Shown: piece after piece, positions 45,074 through 58,269 of the stretch
Position numbering within the stretch: the stretch's first letter is position 1
How the letters are laid out: each line of letters opens with the position of its first letter
Program-made: the position numbers and the translations under genes
The notes under the pieces: model-generated
What the model was told of the DNA's origin: nothing
Databases searched by the model: none
The model's input: the letters and a program-made list of their open reading frames with translations, nothing else
Assembly (NCBI GenBank): GCA_932294295.1
Contig: OW028579.1
Coordinates: 2,671,285-2,735,284 of the forward strand
Source: Alitta virens
Taxonomy: Eukaryota; Annelida; Polychaeta; Phyllodocida; Nereididae
Reading direction: 5' to 3'
Length of the DNA stretch: 64,000 nucleotides

Positions 45074-45945
45074 GACTTCCAAAATAGAGGAGGCGAAATC
45101 CTACTTAGGCCTATAAGTTCCAAACTAAATACCGGGCTTATCAGTAGAGTAATGAAGACATCGAATGGCAGAAGCAGGGCCGTAGCCAGACTTTAAAAAT
45201 AGAGGAGGCGAAATCCTACTTAGGCACACATCCAAGCGCAGGAGCAGGGCCGTAGCCAGACTTCAAAAATAGAGGAGGCGAAATCCTACTTAGGCATACA
45301 TCCAAGCGCAGGAGCAGGGCCGTAGCCAGACTTCAAAAATAGAGAAGACGAAATCCTACTTAGGCTTATAACTTCCAAACTAAATACCGGGCTTATCAGT
45401 AGAGTAATGAAGACATCGAATGGCAGAAGCAGGGCCGTAGCCAGACTTTAAAAATAGAGGAGGCGAAATCCTACTTAGGCACACATCCAAGCGCAGGAGC
45501 AGGGCCGTAGCCAGACTTCAAAAATAGAGGAGGCGAAATCCTACTTAGGCACACATCCAAGCGCAGGAGCAGGGCCGTAGCCAGACTTCAAAAATAGAGA
45601 AGACGAAATCCTACTTAGGCTTATAACTTCCAAACTAAATACCGGGCTTATCAGTAGAGTAATGAAGACATCGAATGGCAGAAGCAGGGCCGTAGCCAGA
45701 CTTCAAAAATAGAGGAGGCGAAATCCTACTTTCATGGCCTTCACTTCCACAAGTCCAATAGGCTTATAACTTCCAAACAAGTTTTCCTTTATTTTATGTA
45801 CAAAGGCAAGTCACAAATGTTATATTAACAAAAAAGTCCATCAAACGCAATTTAATGCAATTTTGCAAAGAAAATTGGTTAATTTACACCAAAATCAGAG
45901 GAGGCGACCGCCTCCTCTGCCTCAGCCTGGCTACGGGCCTGCATA
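45074..45945. mobile_element. hAT-like element with internally amplified end
   Basis: CAGGGCCGTAGCCAGACTTC recurs at about 45175, 45246, 45317, 45430, 45500, 45571 and 45686, each followed by AATAGAGGAGGCGAAATCC or a variant. The right end is the inverted CTGGCTACGGGCCTG at about 45927-45941. The CAGGG start and inverted ending resemble hAT terminal repeats. Tandem copies of the left end form a ~256-bp higher-order unit marked by GTAATGAAGACATCGAATGG near 45149, 45405 and 45660. A related element lies at 47577. No transposase seen. Confidence 0.75.
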
Positions 45946-46825
45946 TTACCTAAAGTTTAATCCAAAATTTATGTCTATTTCGATTTTTGGTCTTATTATT
46001 ACAAGGAGAAGCACAAAATAGATATAAATGTTACCAAAAAGTCAAAGCCCAACTTTCTAATCCATAAAAACCCCTCTCAGTACAAATTAACTTCAAGATT
46101 TCTATTTTTGCGATGATCATATTTTGCAACTTTTTCATCATTATAGCCATTTGTTATGGTCACAGAGAAGCAACAGAAATTACAATGGAGAACACAGCAA
46201 AATTCTAGTTATTTGGTTCCCAAGCTGTTTTTACCAGCTAGAAAGTTTGGTTTTGACTTGTTGCTAACATTTCTGTTCACTTTGCGCTGCTCCGTGCTAT
46301 TTATGGCAATATATGCCCAATAAACATTATTATGGATCATAGTATAGTGAAAAATTAATAACACTAAAAAGTTTTTATAAGTCATTGATAGAAATAAAGG
46401 CAAATGGCTGTATATTGTATTGAAAAGTTATTACAATTGAGTACAAATGGAATTTAACTGTATTATTCTCATTGACAAGTCCACGTCTATGTAAACTTTT
46501 GGGCACGACTGTACCTCCCTAATTAACTACCATATAAATAGAATTTGACGAATAAATCATTCAGAACATTGCAGGTTCTATAGAATACATGTTGTGTTTA
46601 ACTATATCCAGATCACTTGGGACACAGAGTATCAATGATTTCAAGAATGACCAAAACTAATTTCCTTCCAAACTGCAAGTAAATGTTCATACATATAAAA
46701 CCCATAGTCCTTACATGTACATACCTATTGACTCGAATAGAAGCCCTTCCTACTATTTTTTAGAGGGCATCTCAACAAGCCCTTTATTTGACGTGGGGTC
46801 TCTGTTGAAAATCTTACGAAAATAC
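45946..46825. other. No gene seen
   Basis: AT-rich intergenic sequence without a supported feature. Confidence 0.5.
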
Positions 46826-46969
46826 TACATGGCCAAATGTGCCACATGCGTTTTCCATGAGAAGGATAAACGCATGATTTTTAGCTAATTATAATGAGCC
46901 AAAAACCATGCGTTTTCCATGCGTTTATCGAAATGCATGGAAAACGCACGTGGCACATTTGGCCATGTA
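46826..46969. mobile_element. MITE-P palindrome
   Basis: Arms TACATGGCCAAATGTGCCAC and GTGGCACATTTGGCCATGTA are near-perfect complements, with TA at each end. Confidence 0.92.
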
Positions 46970-47576
46970 CTGGAAGACCTCAAGTTCTTGGCCGTGAGCT
47001 CAGGTCATAGGTCAAATAGATTGGTTGCATGTGGGGAGGGGCGTTTCTTTGAAGAAGGCCTATTTTTATTTTTATTTGGGGGGGGGGAGGCAGCTACTTT
47101 GGGCTTCTATTTGAGGGACAGTGGTAAAAACCTAAATAAGTAAGTTCGCTGTTGGTGACAGTCTACTTCTATAATTCAAGGTGGGCCTGTATTTGAGGGG
47201 CGTTTATTCGAGTAAATGACCAAACAAAGTAAATGACCAAAACGGTAATATTAAGTTTAGCTAGTCTCTTCATGGTTAAACAAGTCCACTCACCAAAGAA
47301 TGAAGATTGCAGATATGATCATGCAACAGAAGACCTTGTACTCGAGCAGACAGATGATGTATATAATTCATGAGAGATGAGACTGTTTCCTGCTGTGGTA
47401 AAGCAAACAAAAAGTACAATAGACATTTATAGGAGAAATTATTTATATCGTATTTCAAAATTATCAAAAGTAAAAAAATAATATCGTGAGTTAAATGGTT
47501 AGATCACAATACATAACTGAATCAATGATGAATGGAATAATATGGTACATAGAGCAAATGGTAATTTAACTCACAA
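46970..47576. other. No gene seen
   Basis: Unique intergenic sequence with a poly-G tract at about 47080. Confidence 0.5.
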
Positions 47577-47850
47577 TGCAGGGCCGTAGCCAGACTTCAA
47601 AAATAGAGGAGGCGAAATCCTACTTTCATGGTCTTCACTTCCACAAGTTCAATAGGCTTATAACTTCCAAACTAATTGCAAGCAAGAGATGTACACTTAA
47701 TAGTTTTCCTTTAGTTGATGTACAAAGGCAAGTCACAAATGTTATATTAACAAAAAAGTCCATCAAACACAAATTTATTGCCAATTTTGACAAAAAATAG
47801 GTTAATTTGTCCCAAAATCAGAGGAGTTGACTGCCTCGGCGGCAGAAATG
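47577..47850. mobile_element. hAT-like element, single-ended copy
   Basis: Begins GCAGGGCCGTAGCCAGACTT and is collinear with 45685-45910 (TTCATGGTCTTCACTTCCAC, GTACAAAGGCAAGTCACAAA, CAAAAAAGTCCATCAAAC). The inverted right end is degraded (GAGGAGTTGACTGCCTCGGC). Confidence 0.75.
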
Positions 47851-48284
47851 CAAATTGACAGCTGAAATAAGGGTTGCGAAAATAATAAACAAATGATCAA
47901 ATGAGTATATATCATATGCGTTTCGTATTAGATTTAAAATTAGGTCAAAATACAATTGACGATTTGCTGGAATTGTGTAGATAGCTAAACCCAGAATTAC
48001 ATTTGTGCCATTCTGCAAATTTTGGAGGTTTTTTTAAAATAGCTTCATATCTTATTGTTGAAAGAAAAACGTGGCAGTAATAAGCAGTGAAAAATGTCTA
48101 CACTTACAAGTTGAATAAGAGTAAGTTTGATTGCAATTGAGTCCATTAGAATCAACCATAATCAGCAATTGCATTTCTAACTCGTGCAGAAGTAATAGGT
48201 CAGTTGTGCATAAGTGTAATAGCTAGGTCAGCTGTTTTGCTATTTAGCCTTGAGTCATGACGATTTACTTAAACTTGTGATTAC
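47851..48284. other. No gene seen
   Basis: AT-rich intergenic sequence. Confidence 0.5.
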
Positions 48285-48798
48285 TTAAAGCTGCATTGTC
48301 AGTCGGTTTTTGTACCAACAAAAAAGCTATCCAAATGAAAGAAAATGCTTCTCACTTATAATTTAGTACAATTTAGACAGTTTGGGTTATCGAATTCATA
48401 TTTCACAGTCATTTTATGAAAAATTGAGGTCAGAATTGTTTAAATTTATGCAAAGAGCGAAACACCTACACATTTCTTTAAGTAATAAACTTGGAAATTT
48501 GAAAATTGGACGAAAATTGAAGGCACACAATAATAAAATACATTAAGAATGGATGACGCTAATGACGTTCGTTTATGCCTCATTTTTATTTCTTTGGCCA
48601 TAAAAGCACTTGCAATGTAAACAAATCGGCAATTTTTGATGGCATGACAAATTAAATTATAGGGTATGTTTATCAATTTTATAGAGATATAGTGAACCTA
48701 GCAAGGCCCTGATTGGATTTATTCTGTTTTTTTAGAAGCAATGAAATGAATGCAACCGATTTTAGTCACTGTCATATTGAGTGACAATGCAGCTTTAA
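48285..48798. mobile_element. MITE-T copy 2
   Basis: Ends TTAAAGCTGCATTGTCAG and TGACAATGCAGCTTTAA are near-perfect complements. The interior matches 5277-5867 with a deletion of roughly 75 bp in the left half. Confidence 0.85.
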
Positions 48799-49352
48799 GT
48801 ATGCCCAACTGTCAGTTAGATATGCAATTAAATTTTTGTGCAGATTACATTTTATTTTCTCTTTAGAAAATTAGCTTTTTCATATTTTCTACCTTTACCA
48901 TGAAGCAATTTAAGAACAAAATATTTTGGTCAATCCTCTCTTTATTGTCAGATCTATGTAACCTTAAAACTTAAAACTCAATATTTCTCTATTAATAAGC
49001 AATTATGAAATAACTATATTACAACAATTGGTTAGTCTAGTCTACAGTATCACCATATATGTACAAATTTAATTATTACAACCTGTACAGTTTATATGTT
49101 AAATGTCCTCACAAAAGAGGGAATAATAAAATCTATGTACAATTGAAATTGTAAGCGACACATCATAGTAAACAAACTACAAAGCTATACATATGCAGTA
49201 ATATCATTTAAAATCATCTAAGAAAATAGAATAAATTTGAATAAGATGACCCTAATTGTTACAATACAGTAGAGCCCGTAACAAACGGCTCGTCATTTAC
49301 AATCTAAAACAATCTAAACTGAGCTAGACTATTCCGCTTGTTTCAATATTAT
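48799..49352. other. No gene seen
   Basis: AT-rich intergenic sequence with no supported feature. Confidence 0.5.
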
Positions 49353-49877
49353 CACTGCGTGTCGTCACCTCACAGCCCAGCGACCTAATTATGGACACGT
49401 TTTGCTCATTTACTCATCTAAAGTAAATTATTCAAATTTTCGTATAGTCTATAGGCTGGCTTATGGTATTAAAGGTCTAACGATGAAAATGCAGAATAAT
49501 TAGATGTTCATGTGCTGAGTTGTTCTGACAAGCAGGCAATTCAGAAAAATTGCCTTAACTAAAAAAATATGAAACAATTTTTATTGTATTTTTAAGATAA
49601 GATTTATTAAGTCTATACTCAGCCTATCGGCTACATAGTTTAACCAATCACTTTGTTTAACTACATGGCCAAATGTGCCACGTGCGTTTTCCATGAGAAG
49701 GATAAACGCATGGAAAATGCATGGTTTATAGCTAATTATAATGAGGCAAAAACCATGCGTTTTCCAAGCATTTATCCAAACACATGGAAAACGCACGTGG
49801 CACAATTGGCCATGTAGGTAAACTAGCAAAGAATGTCCATAATTAGTTCACCTGGCTTATAGGTGATGACACACAGT
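49353..49877. mobile_element. MITE-R copy 4, interrupted by MITE-P
   Basis: Ends CACTGCGTGTCGTCACC and GGTGATGACACACAGTG. TTAT flanks both ends, fitting a 4-bp target duplication. A MITE-P inserted at 49664-49814 splits it. Confidence 0.88.
49662..49816. mobile_element. MITE-P nested inside MITE-R
   Basis: The host MITE-R reads TTTAACTAGGTRAACTAGC without an insert in copy 2 (complement at about 15892-15910). Here it reads TTTAACTA, then the palindrome, then TAGGTAAACTAG. The insertion therefore duplicated TA, and the element proper starts with CATGGCCAAA. Confidence 0.93.
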
Positions 49878-50210
49878 GTTATACAATAATCGTGCAAAAT
49901 TAAACTAGCGACTCTATTATACTTAAATGTTGTGCCAAACCACAAGAAATTCATATACATTGTATATAGAATTCAACACTGTACAACCTATGTACAAGAA
50001 TATCATTATACCAATACATCAGAACAGTTTAATGTATGATATGTCAATAAATTCATTGTTTCATAATTAGAGTTGATATTAAAATGTACAGTTAAAGCAG
50101 ATCAGACTTAAAAATGGCATAACCGGGTCTTCAGTATGTGAAAATCATATTACCAGTTCTGATTAATGTTTAGCAATAGACCGGCTTTAGTATTTTCTGT
50201 TAAACTGATT
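49878..50210. other. No gene seen
   Basis: AT-rich sequence downstream of the DUF885 gene. No clear AATAAA for that gene could be placed. Confidence 0.45.
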
Positions 50211-50343
50211 ACCGTAACGGAGGGTATTATCGACTGGGTGGGTATTTTCGACACTCACATTAAAATGTTAACAATGTTGTTTTTAACGAACTAATTTAAG
50301 TGTCGAAAATACCCGCCTTGTCAATAATACACTCCATTACGGT
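50211..50343. mobile_element. MITE-W copy 2
   Basis: ACCGTAACGGAGGGTATTAT and the complement of AATAATACACTCCATTACGG bound 133 bp. Arms have a few mismatches compared with copy 1. It ends 95 bp beyond the DUF885 stop codon and may lie in the 3' UTR. Confidence 0.85.
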
Positions 50344-50437
50344 ATATTTATGTCAAATTTGATTATAATAATTGAAATACCAAGTTTTAAAGCATTCAAA
50401 AAGCAAATCAGGTTGCCGTTAAAGCTTATCGTGCGAT

Positions 50438-50649
50438 TTAAATGATAAACGCACAACATCCAATGAAAATGTGATAAACGAGGACGATGATAGTTAAAGC
50501 CAGTCCTGATTGGTTGACAGAGATTGCCCCGGATGTGTTGCTAAGGACGCTCTGAATCCAATGTTTGATGGAATCATCGAACACCCTCAGGGGAACAAAA
50601 CCCAGACGCATGACCTCCCAGTGGAACACCTTGATGTCAAACCGGTCAC
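50438..50649 (-). CDS. DUF885 gene last exon
   Basis: The acceptor GTCATGCAG precedes GT GAC CGG. Encodes [16 protein letters not shown], then [16 protein letters not shown], a short S/N/T/G spacer and the hydrophobic end, with stop TAA at 50438-50440. Confidence 0.92.
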
Positions 50650-53600
50650 CTGCATGACAGCGAAAAGAACGTTTCAGTACTTCAGCAAAGTTTGGACACA
50701 CATGATGAGAAAAGTAAAGATATGATATCATAAGAAAGCTAAAAACAACTTGTAAAGTTTGCTGGCTGATCTTGGCGAAGGTGGCTCACTGAAAAATTGT
50801 TTATGAGTGTTATTACATATATACAGTTAGTTTCATACAATACGGGCGACTCTAGCTGTCTGTAGCGACCTGTACCCGACTGTGGTCTAAACATGCTAAA
50901 GCCAGCTGCTTCTGTCCACTTCTGTAGGCTTACATTTATTACAAGATAAATATAAACCTTGGTAAATGAAAGAAATTAATCTAATATACCATAAATATGT
51001 AGTTTTAGATCCGGTTTTGAGTAGCTAGATATGACAGCTTTGTCTAGTTTCAATTTGACGGGCCGTTTTTAATGAAGCTAACTGTATTATTATCCCTAGT
51101 AGAAATGAGTCAGAACATGACATCGCATCAGGCCTCGAATGCGATAAACAATTCAACGAGTACGGAATAATTAAAAACTGATTTCCATTAATAAGCAATT
51201 GATCTCAAAGGAACAACTATAAACGATCAAACAGGTGACCTTCATACAATGTCAAGAAATGCATGATTTCAGCTGCCAACTGATGAGCAAAGGGTGGGTG
51301 GGTGATTAGGGCTTTACGTCCTGTATTTCTGCACCCGCTGGGCTAATTAGGACAGGCAGAGACCATGGCAATGAGATGAAGGATGAAACAGCCCTCCAAC
51401 TTAGGCTCGACCGGGAATCGAACCCGGGACCAAGCGGTTGGAAGCCCAGAGCGCTACCTCTGAGCTAGGCCCCCGCCCAAACTGATGAGCAAAAAAGGTA
51501 ACTTCCCTTTACTCGTAATTATTATCAGAATCATAAGCTACAACTACTGTCAGTAAATACAATAAGGTTACCCTGATTTTTTATTATTTTTTTTAATTCA
51601 AAACCACTTTTATTACAACACAGTTCAGCCCTCAACAAACGGCAATTTAATATGTAGGGAACTTTAGCACCAATTGTATGCAACTGGGTACACCCCAATG
51701 GTTTCTTAATTTTCAGTTATCTTCAAATGGTATACCTGACAGTCTGAACACCAAGCATTCTTTAACTAGCAGAATGGCAAATGAACAAACTTGCTCGAAA
51801 ACTGTTATATCTCACAACACACATTTTACCAAAAAAATACCTTTTTTGTTTTATACTGTGCAATATACACCTACTTCGAAAACATAAGGCCACTTTAATA
51901 ATAAGTTTATCTGAAAAGATCCGATGGGGAATTCTGTCATATTAATTTTTTCTATCTGCACTAGAAGCATGAATATTTAAGAAAAAACTTCCTTAAAAAA
52001 TGAGTTTGTGAGGTCCTGAAATGTGTTAAACTTGCACTAGACTTAGTAGTCTATGACATTGGCTCTTAGTGCCAAAATAAAACACATCATAAACTCCAGT
52101 TTCTGCCTTTTTTTCTAGAAACTGGGTTTACGTCAATATTATACCTAGAGCCTCCTCTGCCTCTTTTCTCAATTTCTTTATTCTGAGTTCTCCGATCTTG
52201 TAGGCGCATGCCTGGCCCGGCCACGTGATGTATCTGTCCACTTCCGTTGTTGCCTGCTTCCGGGTGGTGAATGTGTGGTTGAGCATGTATTCCACAGCCT
52301 GATCACGTGACCACCTGCAGCCAATCAGCAGCGATTAAGAGGTCATGTGACAAATGGGCTACTGGAAGTACTGCAGACCTCATTGCACCAAGACATTGTA
52401 AACAAGAGATGGTCTGCAGTGCTCATTGTTAAGATCGAGAGGATTAAATGTAATGAAGACAGGAAGTGACTTGAATGATTACTTCCTGCCAGCACCAGAG
52501 TATAGTGGGAAATGATTTAAATGCCTGTACCCGAATGCGTGGATCCCTGTATCGACAACCAATCGGCAGGCCCGGAAGATTTCGTAAGTGTACCGCCCAA
52601 ACCTTAACAAAAAGCATCACATATAATTCATCATTATCACAAATAACAATTGCATAATGCATAATTTAATGTATCATCAGATATTCATTGCAATCTTTTG
52701 TGCTGCACCCCAAAATTCAGGCTGGTATGTTGGATGGTCACATAGTACACAAACAATAAGAGGTTAATATTATATAAATACAATTTTATTCAGAAATATC
52801 GAAATACATAGAGTGAATTCTTATTCGAAACTGACACAATTAATTCATTATCCTGATGTCAGGTATCATTGACCAATGAAATACAATTAAACATAGATTT
52901 TTTTTTTTTTTTTTTTATGAATGGCTACAGTGTAATTTATCAATCTTGAAGTATTAAATCATTATTTTGAAATAATTTTTGGTATACTCACAGTTCATAC
53001 ATATCAGCATAAAGCTCCATCTCCTCTCCCAAGAATTCAGCATAAAGCCCCCATCCCTGTAGTTAAAAACAATCAGTAAGATTTCCTGAACTTCTGAAGG
53101 GTAGTAGCAGTTTAGCATGCAATTTTGCAATATTTGAACCATTAAATGAAGAGCAATAGATATTGTGGCCTTGTTCATGTAAAGCAAATATCATGCTAAG
53201 ATGATAGCAACCTTTACAACACCTGCCATGTAAATTCAGCCAGTTATTAACAATTGCAAAGGAAGAAATTAAATGGTTCATCTGTTGGAGAGTTGCAGAC
53301 ATATTTCTTTTATTCTGCAAGAATATCTTAAGAATAATATTGTAGCTCTCATGCCAAAACCTCATAATATTATTTCCTTTAAGGTAATTGTAGACAAGCA
53401 TGTAAATCTGCTTTTAAAGTAACTAAATTTCCTCACATGTCTTCAAGAAACTATTGTTTAAACATGTTCATATCTGTGATACAGTGAATTGGCTATTATT
53501 CCTCAAACGGGCTATATTGTGAGGATTATACAAGTATTCGTAAATTCAGCCAGTTATAGTATATCGTTAAAGAATTCTATATATGAAATGTGGTATATTT

Positions 53601-56600
53601 AAAATATTGCTCAGATAGCCTTAACAGCTTGACGTTTGCCCAACAATGGCCACAGACAGCCAACACTGAAACAATTTAGACCCAATAGTGGATTTTCACA
53701 GATGGTTCGCTATATTTACACCACGCCAGCCCGAAATTGGCCCAACGAGGGTCACCATTGGCCAACATTGGAAAATGTATACCTGATCCAGCATACTATT
53801 TGGTAGTACAGGTGGTGGTGGATTAGGGCTTTACGTCCTGTATTTCTGACCCTGGTGGGCTAATAAGGACAGGTAGGGTGAGTGGGTGGGTGGATTAGGG
53901 CTTTACGTCCTGTATTTCTGCACCTGATGGGCTAATAAGGACAGGTAGGGTGGGTGGGTGGGTGGGTGGATTAGGGCTTTACGTCCTGTATTTCTGCACC
54001 TGATGGGCTAATAAGGACAGGTAGGGTGGGTGGGTGGGTGGGTGGATTAGGGCTTTACGTCCTGTATTTCTGCACCTGATCGGCTAAGTATGACAGGTAG
54101 GGACCATGGCAATGAGATGCTGGATGAAACAGCCATTCAACATAGGCTCGACCGGGGATTGAACTGGGGACCCAGTGGTTGGAAGCCCAGCGTGCTACCA
54201 CTGAGCTAGCTAGGCCCCCCTCCTTCCCACCTCTGCACCTGATGGGCTAATCAGGACAGGCAGGGACCATAGCAATAAGACGAAGGATGAAACAGCCATT
54301 CAACATAGGCTCGACCGGGGATTGAACCCGGGACCCAGTGGTTGGAAGCCCAGCGCGCTACCACTGAGCTTGGCCCCACCTATTTGGTGGTACAAGAGCT
54401 ACAGCTAAGAAACAATGTCACTTCAGCCCGACATAGGGCAGCACAACTTGATGATATTTTCATGAAACACATTACCTCAACGTAAGCAGTGTAGTAAGGA
54501 AAATGAAACGGTGCGGAGTACTTCTTGCCTCCCCACAGATACCTCCTGAATTTTGGTATTGGTAAAATCCTATTTAGTGAAACCTGCAAAAAAATTATCA
54601 CCATGGTCATTACTCATGGAGTACATTCACTTGAAACATTTTAGATGTAAGTTGAGCTGGATGTTGTATATTTAGACCAGTATATTATCTTCATTGTGAA
54701 TAAATCAACTAGTAAATAATTCCTTCTATTTATTTTAAACTAATTAATAAAATTGATTAAGAGTAGTCATATGAGGCACACATTTTAACAAGTTTTCAAA
54801 CTAACTACCTTAGAGTGCCTAATTTATGACTACACCTAGTCAATTTGACGAATCGTGGTTTAAAATGCACTTTAATTTGGGAGCTTCAACTTGTTAACTC
54901 TTTATCATTGAGGAAACAATTTCCATGCAGCATGGATAGAGAAAGTCTCATCATCTATTTTCCATTTAATTAGTATTCAGCAATCAGCATGCCATGTATA
55001 CAATATGTTTTCAGTATGTAAAATTTCCTTGCATTTTCCTCCTTAATCATGATGACTCTGACAAATTACTGACACGTCAATATCCTCCTGTGTCTAATCA
55101 CGGCATTGTGGAGTGCCTGGGCAGCTGACACGCCTCATTAGGGAGTTCTACAGGGGACTGCTGTATAAATGGCACTGTCCATGACAGGCAGCTGGGATTA
55201 TGTCACCCTTTTAATACCTCACGTTCCCTCTGGGCGACATATAGTTTGGCTGATTTAGCATGCTGAATAAATACTACTGATTGACATCTACACACATGTA
55301 GTAATGATATACACGAAAAAGAGCTGTATGAAGTTTGCACGGTGGTTTTACAGGAATAAGTAAAGATTGCCAAAGATAGTGAATTTTCATGGAATTTCTC
55401 GATATTTCCACCAGGTGGCTACAACACAATACTGCAATTCCATTGGCTGAAAAAAGTTCCAGCCCTTGACTGTGATTGGCTGTAGCAAAGTGCATCCTAG
55501 CAGCAGTATTTGTAGTGCATTTTAATGTATATTTGACATGTTATCATTCAATTGATTTCTGTTATTTCCCTGAGAAAATTGTATTTATTCAATAGGTTAG
55601 TTATGATATTCTATGTCTGAAAAGCAAAATGGGTAATAAGAGGAGAGGAAGGACTTATGTCTTGCTAAATTCAGGGCTGCTCAGTGAAAAGACTCTATTA
55701 CTTGCACTCTGAGAGATTATTCAATTCAATTCTGTGCAACCCATATTGTGGTCATATTTTCCTAGCTCTAAATTTTCAATTAATGTCATAGAAAGATTTT
55801 TTACATTAATTATGTTTAGAACTGTGACTTTCATAATTTTGTTCATTTAATGATCAACTATGTCAAAACAAGCACTGAAAACAGCTTGTAAATTTATAAA
55901 TATTTTCAACTTTTCAAGTTTTATAATTTGGGGTTTATTCTATAGGGAACACAGTCTTCTTTAGGCTGGCTAGATGTGAAGGTCCACATTTGCTCAAGGT
56001 TATTACCTGACAAAAAAGGATCTTTTACAGAATTAAGTGGTATTTTTTCGTGCATGTATTTCAAAAAGCTGATCAATATAGCAAAATCACTATATGAACA
56101 AAATTAGAATTCTTTTTAATATTCCAGATCCAAGAACAATTATTGGCCATTATGACATAAATTGGAGGCCATCTTAACTGAGCTACCTTTATATTCTATA
56201 CACAATATAGGTATATCCCCAGTAGATGACAAACTATTTTATCTCTTTCAACTAAATCTCTTCCAGTGGAATGTTAGCCAAAGTGCCTAACTTTTAAACA
56301 TTCCAACGATTTTGTTTGCACATTTTGACTGTTAGGGATCCCCCAATACCCCAACAAACTCCTCAGCATTAGCCATCTTGTATGATATTTAATAAGGCTG
56401 ATTAACTTGTTATATAGACAAAATTGACTAATCTATTTAGTCAAACTGGTAAGAATCCCAGTCATACAAGACACTATCAAATAGGTAAGATCTTAGTCAA
56501 AGTCATTAAAGAATATTATTAAGTGCTCGTAATTTTTTCTTCGTTCAAAATATGAATTTGAATACTGGACCTGTAGGTGATGGCCTGGGTTTCCTTCATG

Positions 56601-58230
56601 TAATGCTAGGGCTGTCATCACAAAAGAAGGTCTGGAAAATAAAGGTAGTTTGAATTTAACAGACACTAGAGGGTGCTGTTAATACAACATTAACTCCCCC
56701 TGGTGGTACATGGCCAAATGTGTCACGTACGTTTTCCTTGAGAAGGATAAACGCATGGAAAACGCATGGTTTTTAGCTAATTATAATGAGGCAAAACCAT
56801 GCATTTTCCATGCGTTTATCCAAACGCGTGGAAAACGCACGTGACACAATTGGCCATGTAGTGTCACTCAATAAATTGTGAATCTCACTGAAATATATTT
56901 AAGAAAATAAAAAAAATTTTCATACATCCAATGAATTCAGGTTGAAGCTCGCATGCCATTGAATGAAATTTGGATCGCATGTTACAGTTAGTTTCATAAA
57001 ATATGGTCGACCCTAGACAGCTGTAGCAACCAATTCCTGGCTGTAGCTATAACTGCCTAAAGCTAGCTGCTTCTTTCTACTCCTAGTTTATAGTCGGCTT
57101 ACACCTACCACCACTGATAAAATATATTACTTTGCAAATGTAAGAAATTTATCTAATATATATCTTTTCAACAACAACAACAAAAAGCTAAATATGGTGC
57201 TGAATGTACTTTTAGATCTGGTTTTGAGTAGCCAGCGACAGCCGAACAATTCCGTTTAGTGGCAGGTAATGTAATATAGCAGAAGTTGTCTAGCTTTGCC
57301 TACCTTCAATTTGAAAGGCAGTTTTTCATTGTTTTTAATGAAACTAACTGTAGGTGAAAATATAATATAGATGGGTTACCTTGTTTCAGGCAATCTTGTA
57401 TTGACAAAAAATGTCCCATTGTGATATTGCGCATCTATTCCATCATGAGGCATTTGTTCCACACTGAAAAAAATAAAAATAAAAATGGAATGAAAATATA
57501 CATCTACTAAGTCCTAAAACACTGAAAGCTTTGATTGGCAAAACAGTTTACAAATACACTCAACAATACTGCTCAACCACAAAAGAAACAACTTATTTTG
57601 GTGTTACTTATCGGGGGGATAATTCATCCTATAAAACCTGGCCCAAGAGGGGTAAAGGCAACAGGAAAGTGAATGCAGATAGAAGCCGTTTGTACCTCTC
57701 AGAAAAAAAACTTTGTCAATGTTTACCTGTGAAGTTACTGAAGAAATTTCTTGGCTTTATGCCTAATTTTTTTATGGGTTTTAAGATGATACCATTATTT
57801 CTGGTGTTAGTGTTGTGTAATGTCATGGTCTGATGCAAATACCCCAATGTAAGGAACAAAGTCTCTGTGCACAGAAACTTGTCACACTTGGGTTAAGTTG
57901 TATATGATAAACAATCCCCCCCCCCCCGATAACTTCCAAAAAATTAAGTTGGTCCAAACATGTAATAATAGCATAATTATTTTTGTTTAATCTTAATTTA
58001 ATTTTTTTCTTTTTATTGAAGGTGCCACCATTACAGTTAATGCTCAGGTGGTTTCCTGAAAGACCTATATTTATAACAGATTAAAATTCATAGTTAACAT
58101 CATGAAATTGTCCTACTGTATAATAAATTTTGTACCATTCCATCAAAATAAAGTATCTATCTATCTATCTACCTATCTATCCTTCTATCCATCCATCCAT
58201 CCATCTATCCATCTATCTATCCATCTATCC

Positions 58231-58269
<39 letters not shown>

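Noticed and set aside
57531..57833. 100-codon plus-strand open frame in a DUF885 intron
   Set aside because: Antisense to the gene, no splice signals, low-complexity end; treated as chance.
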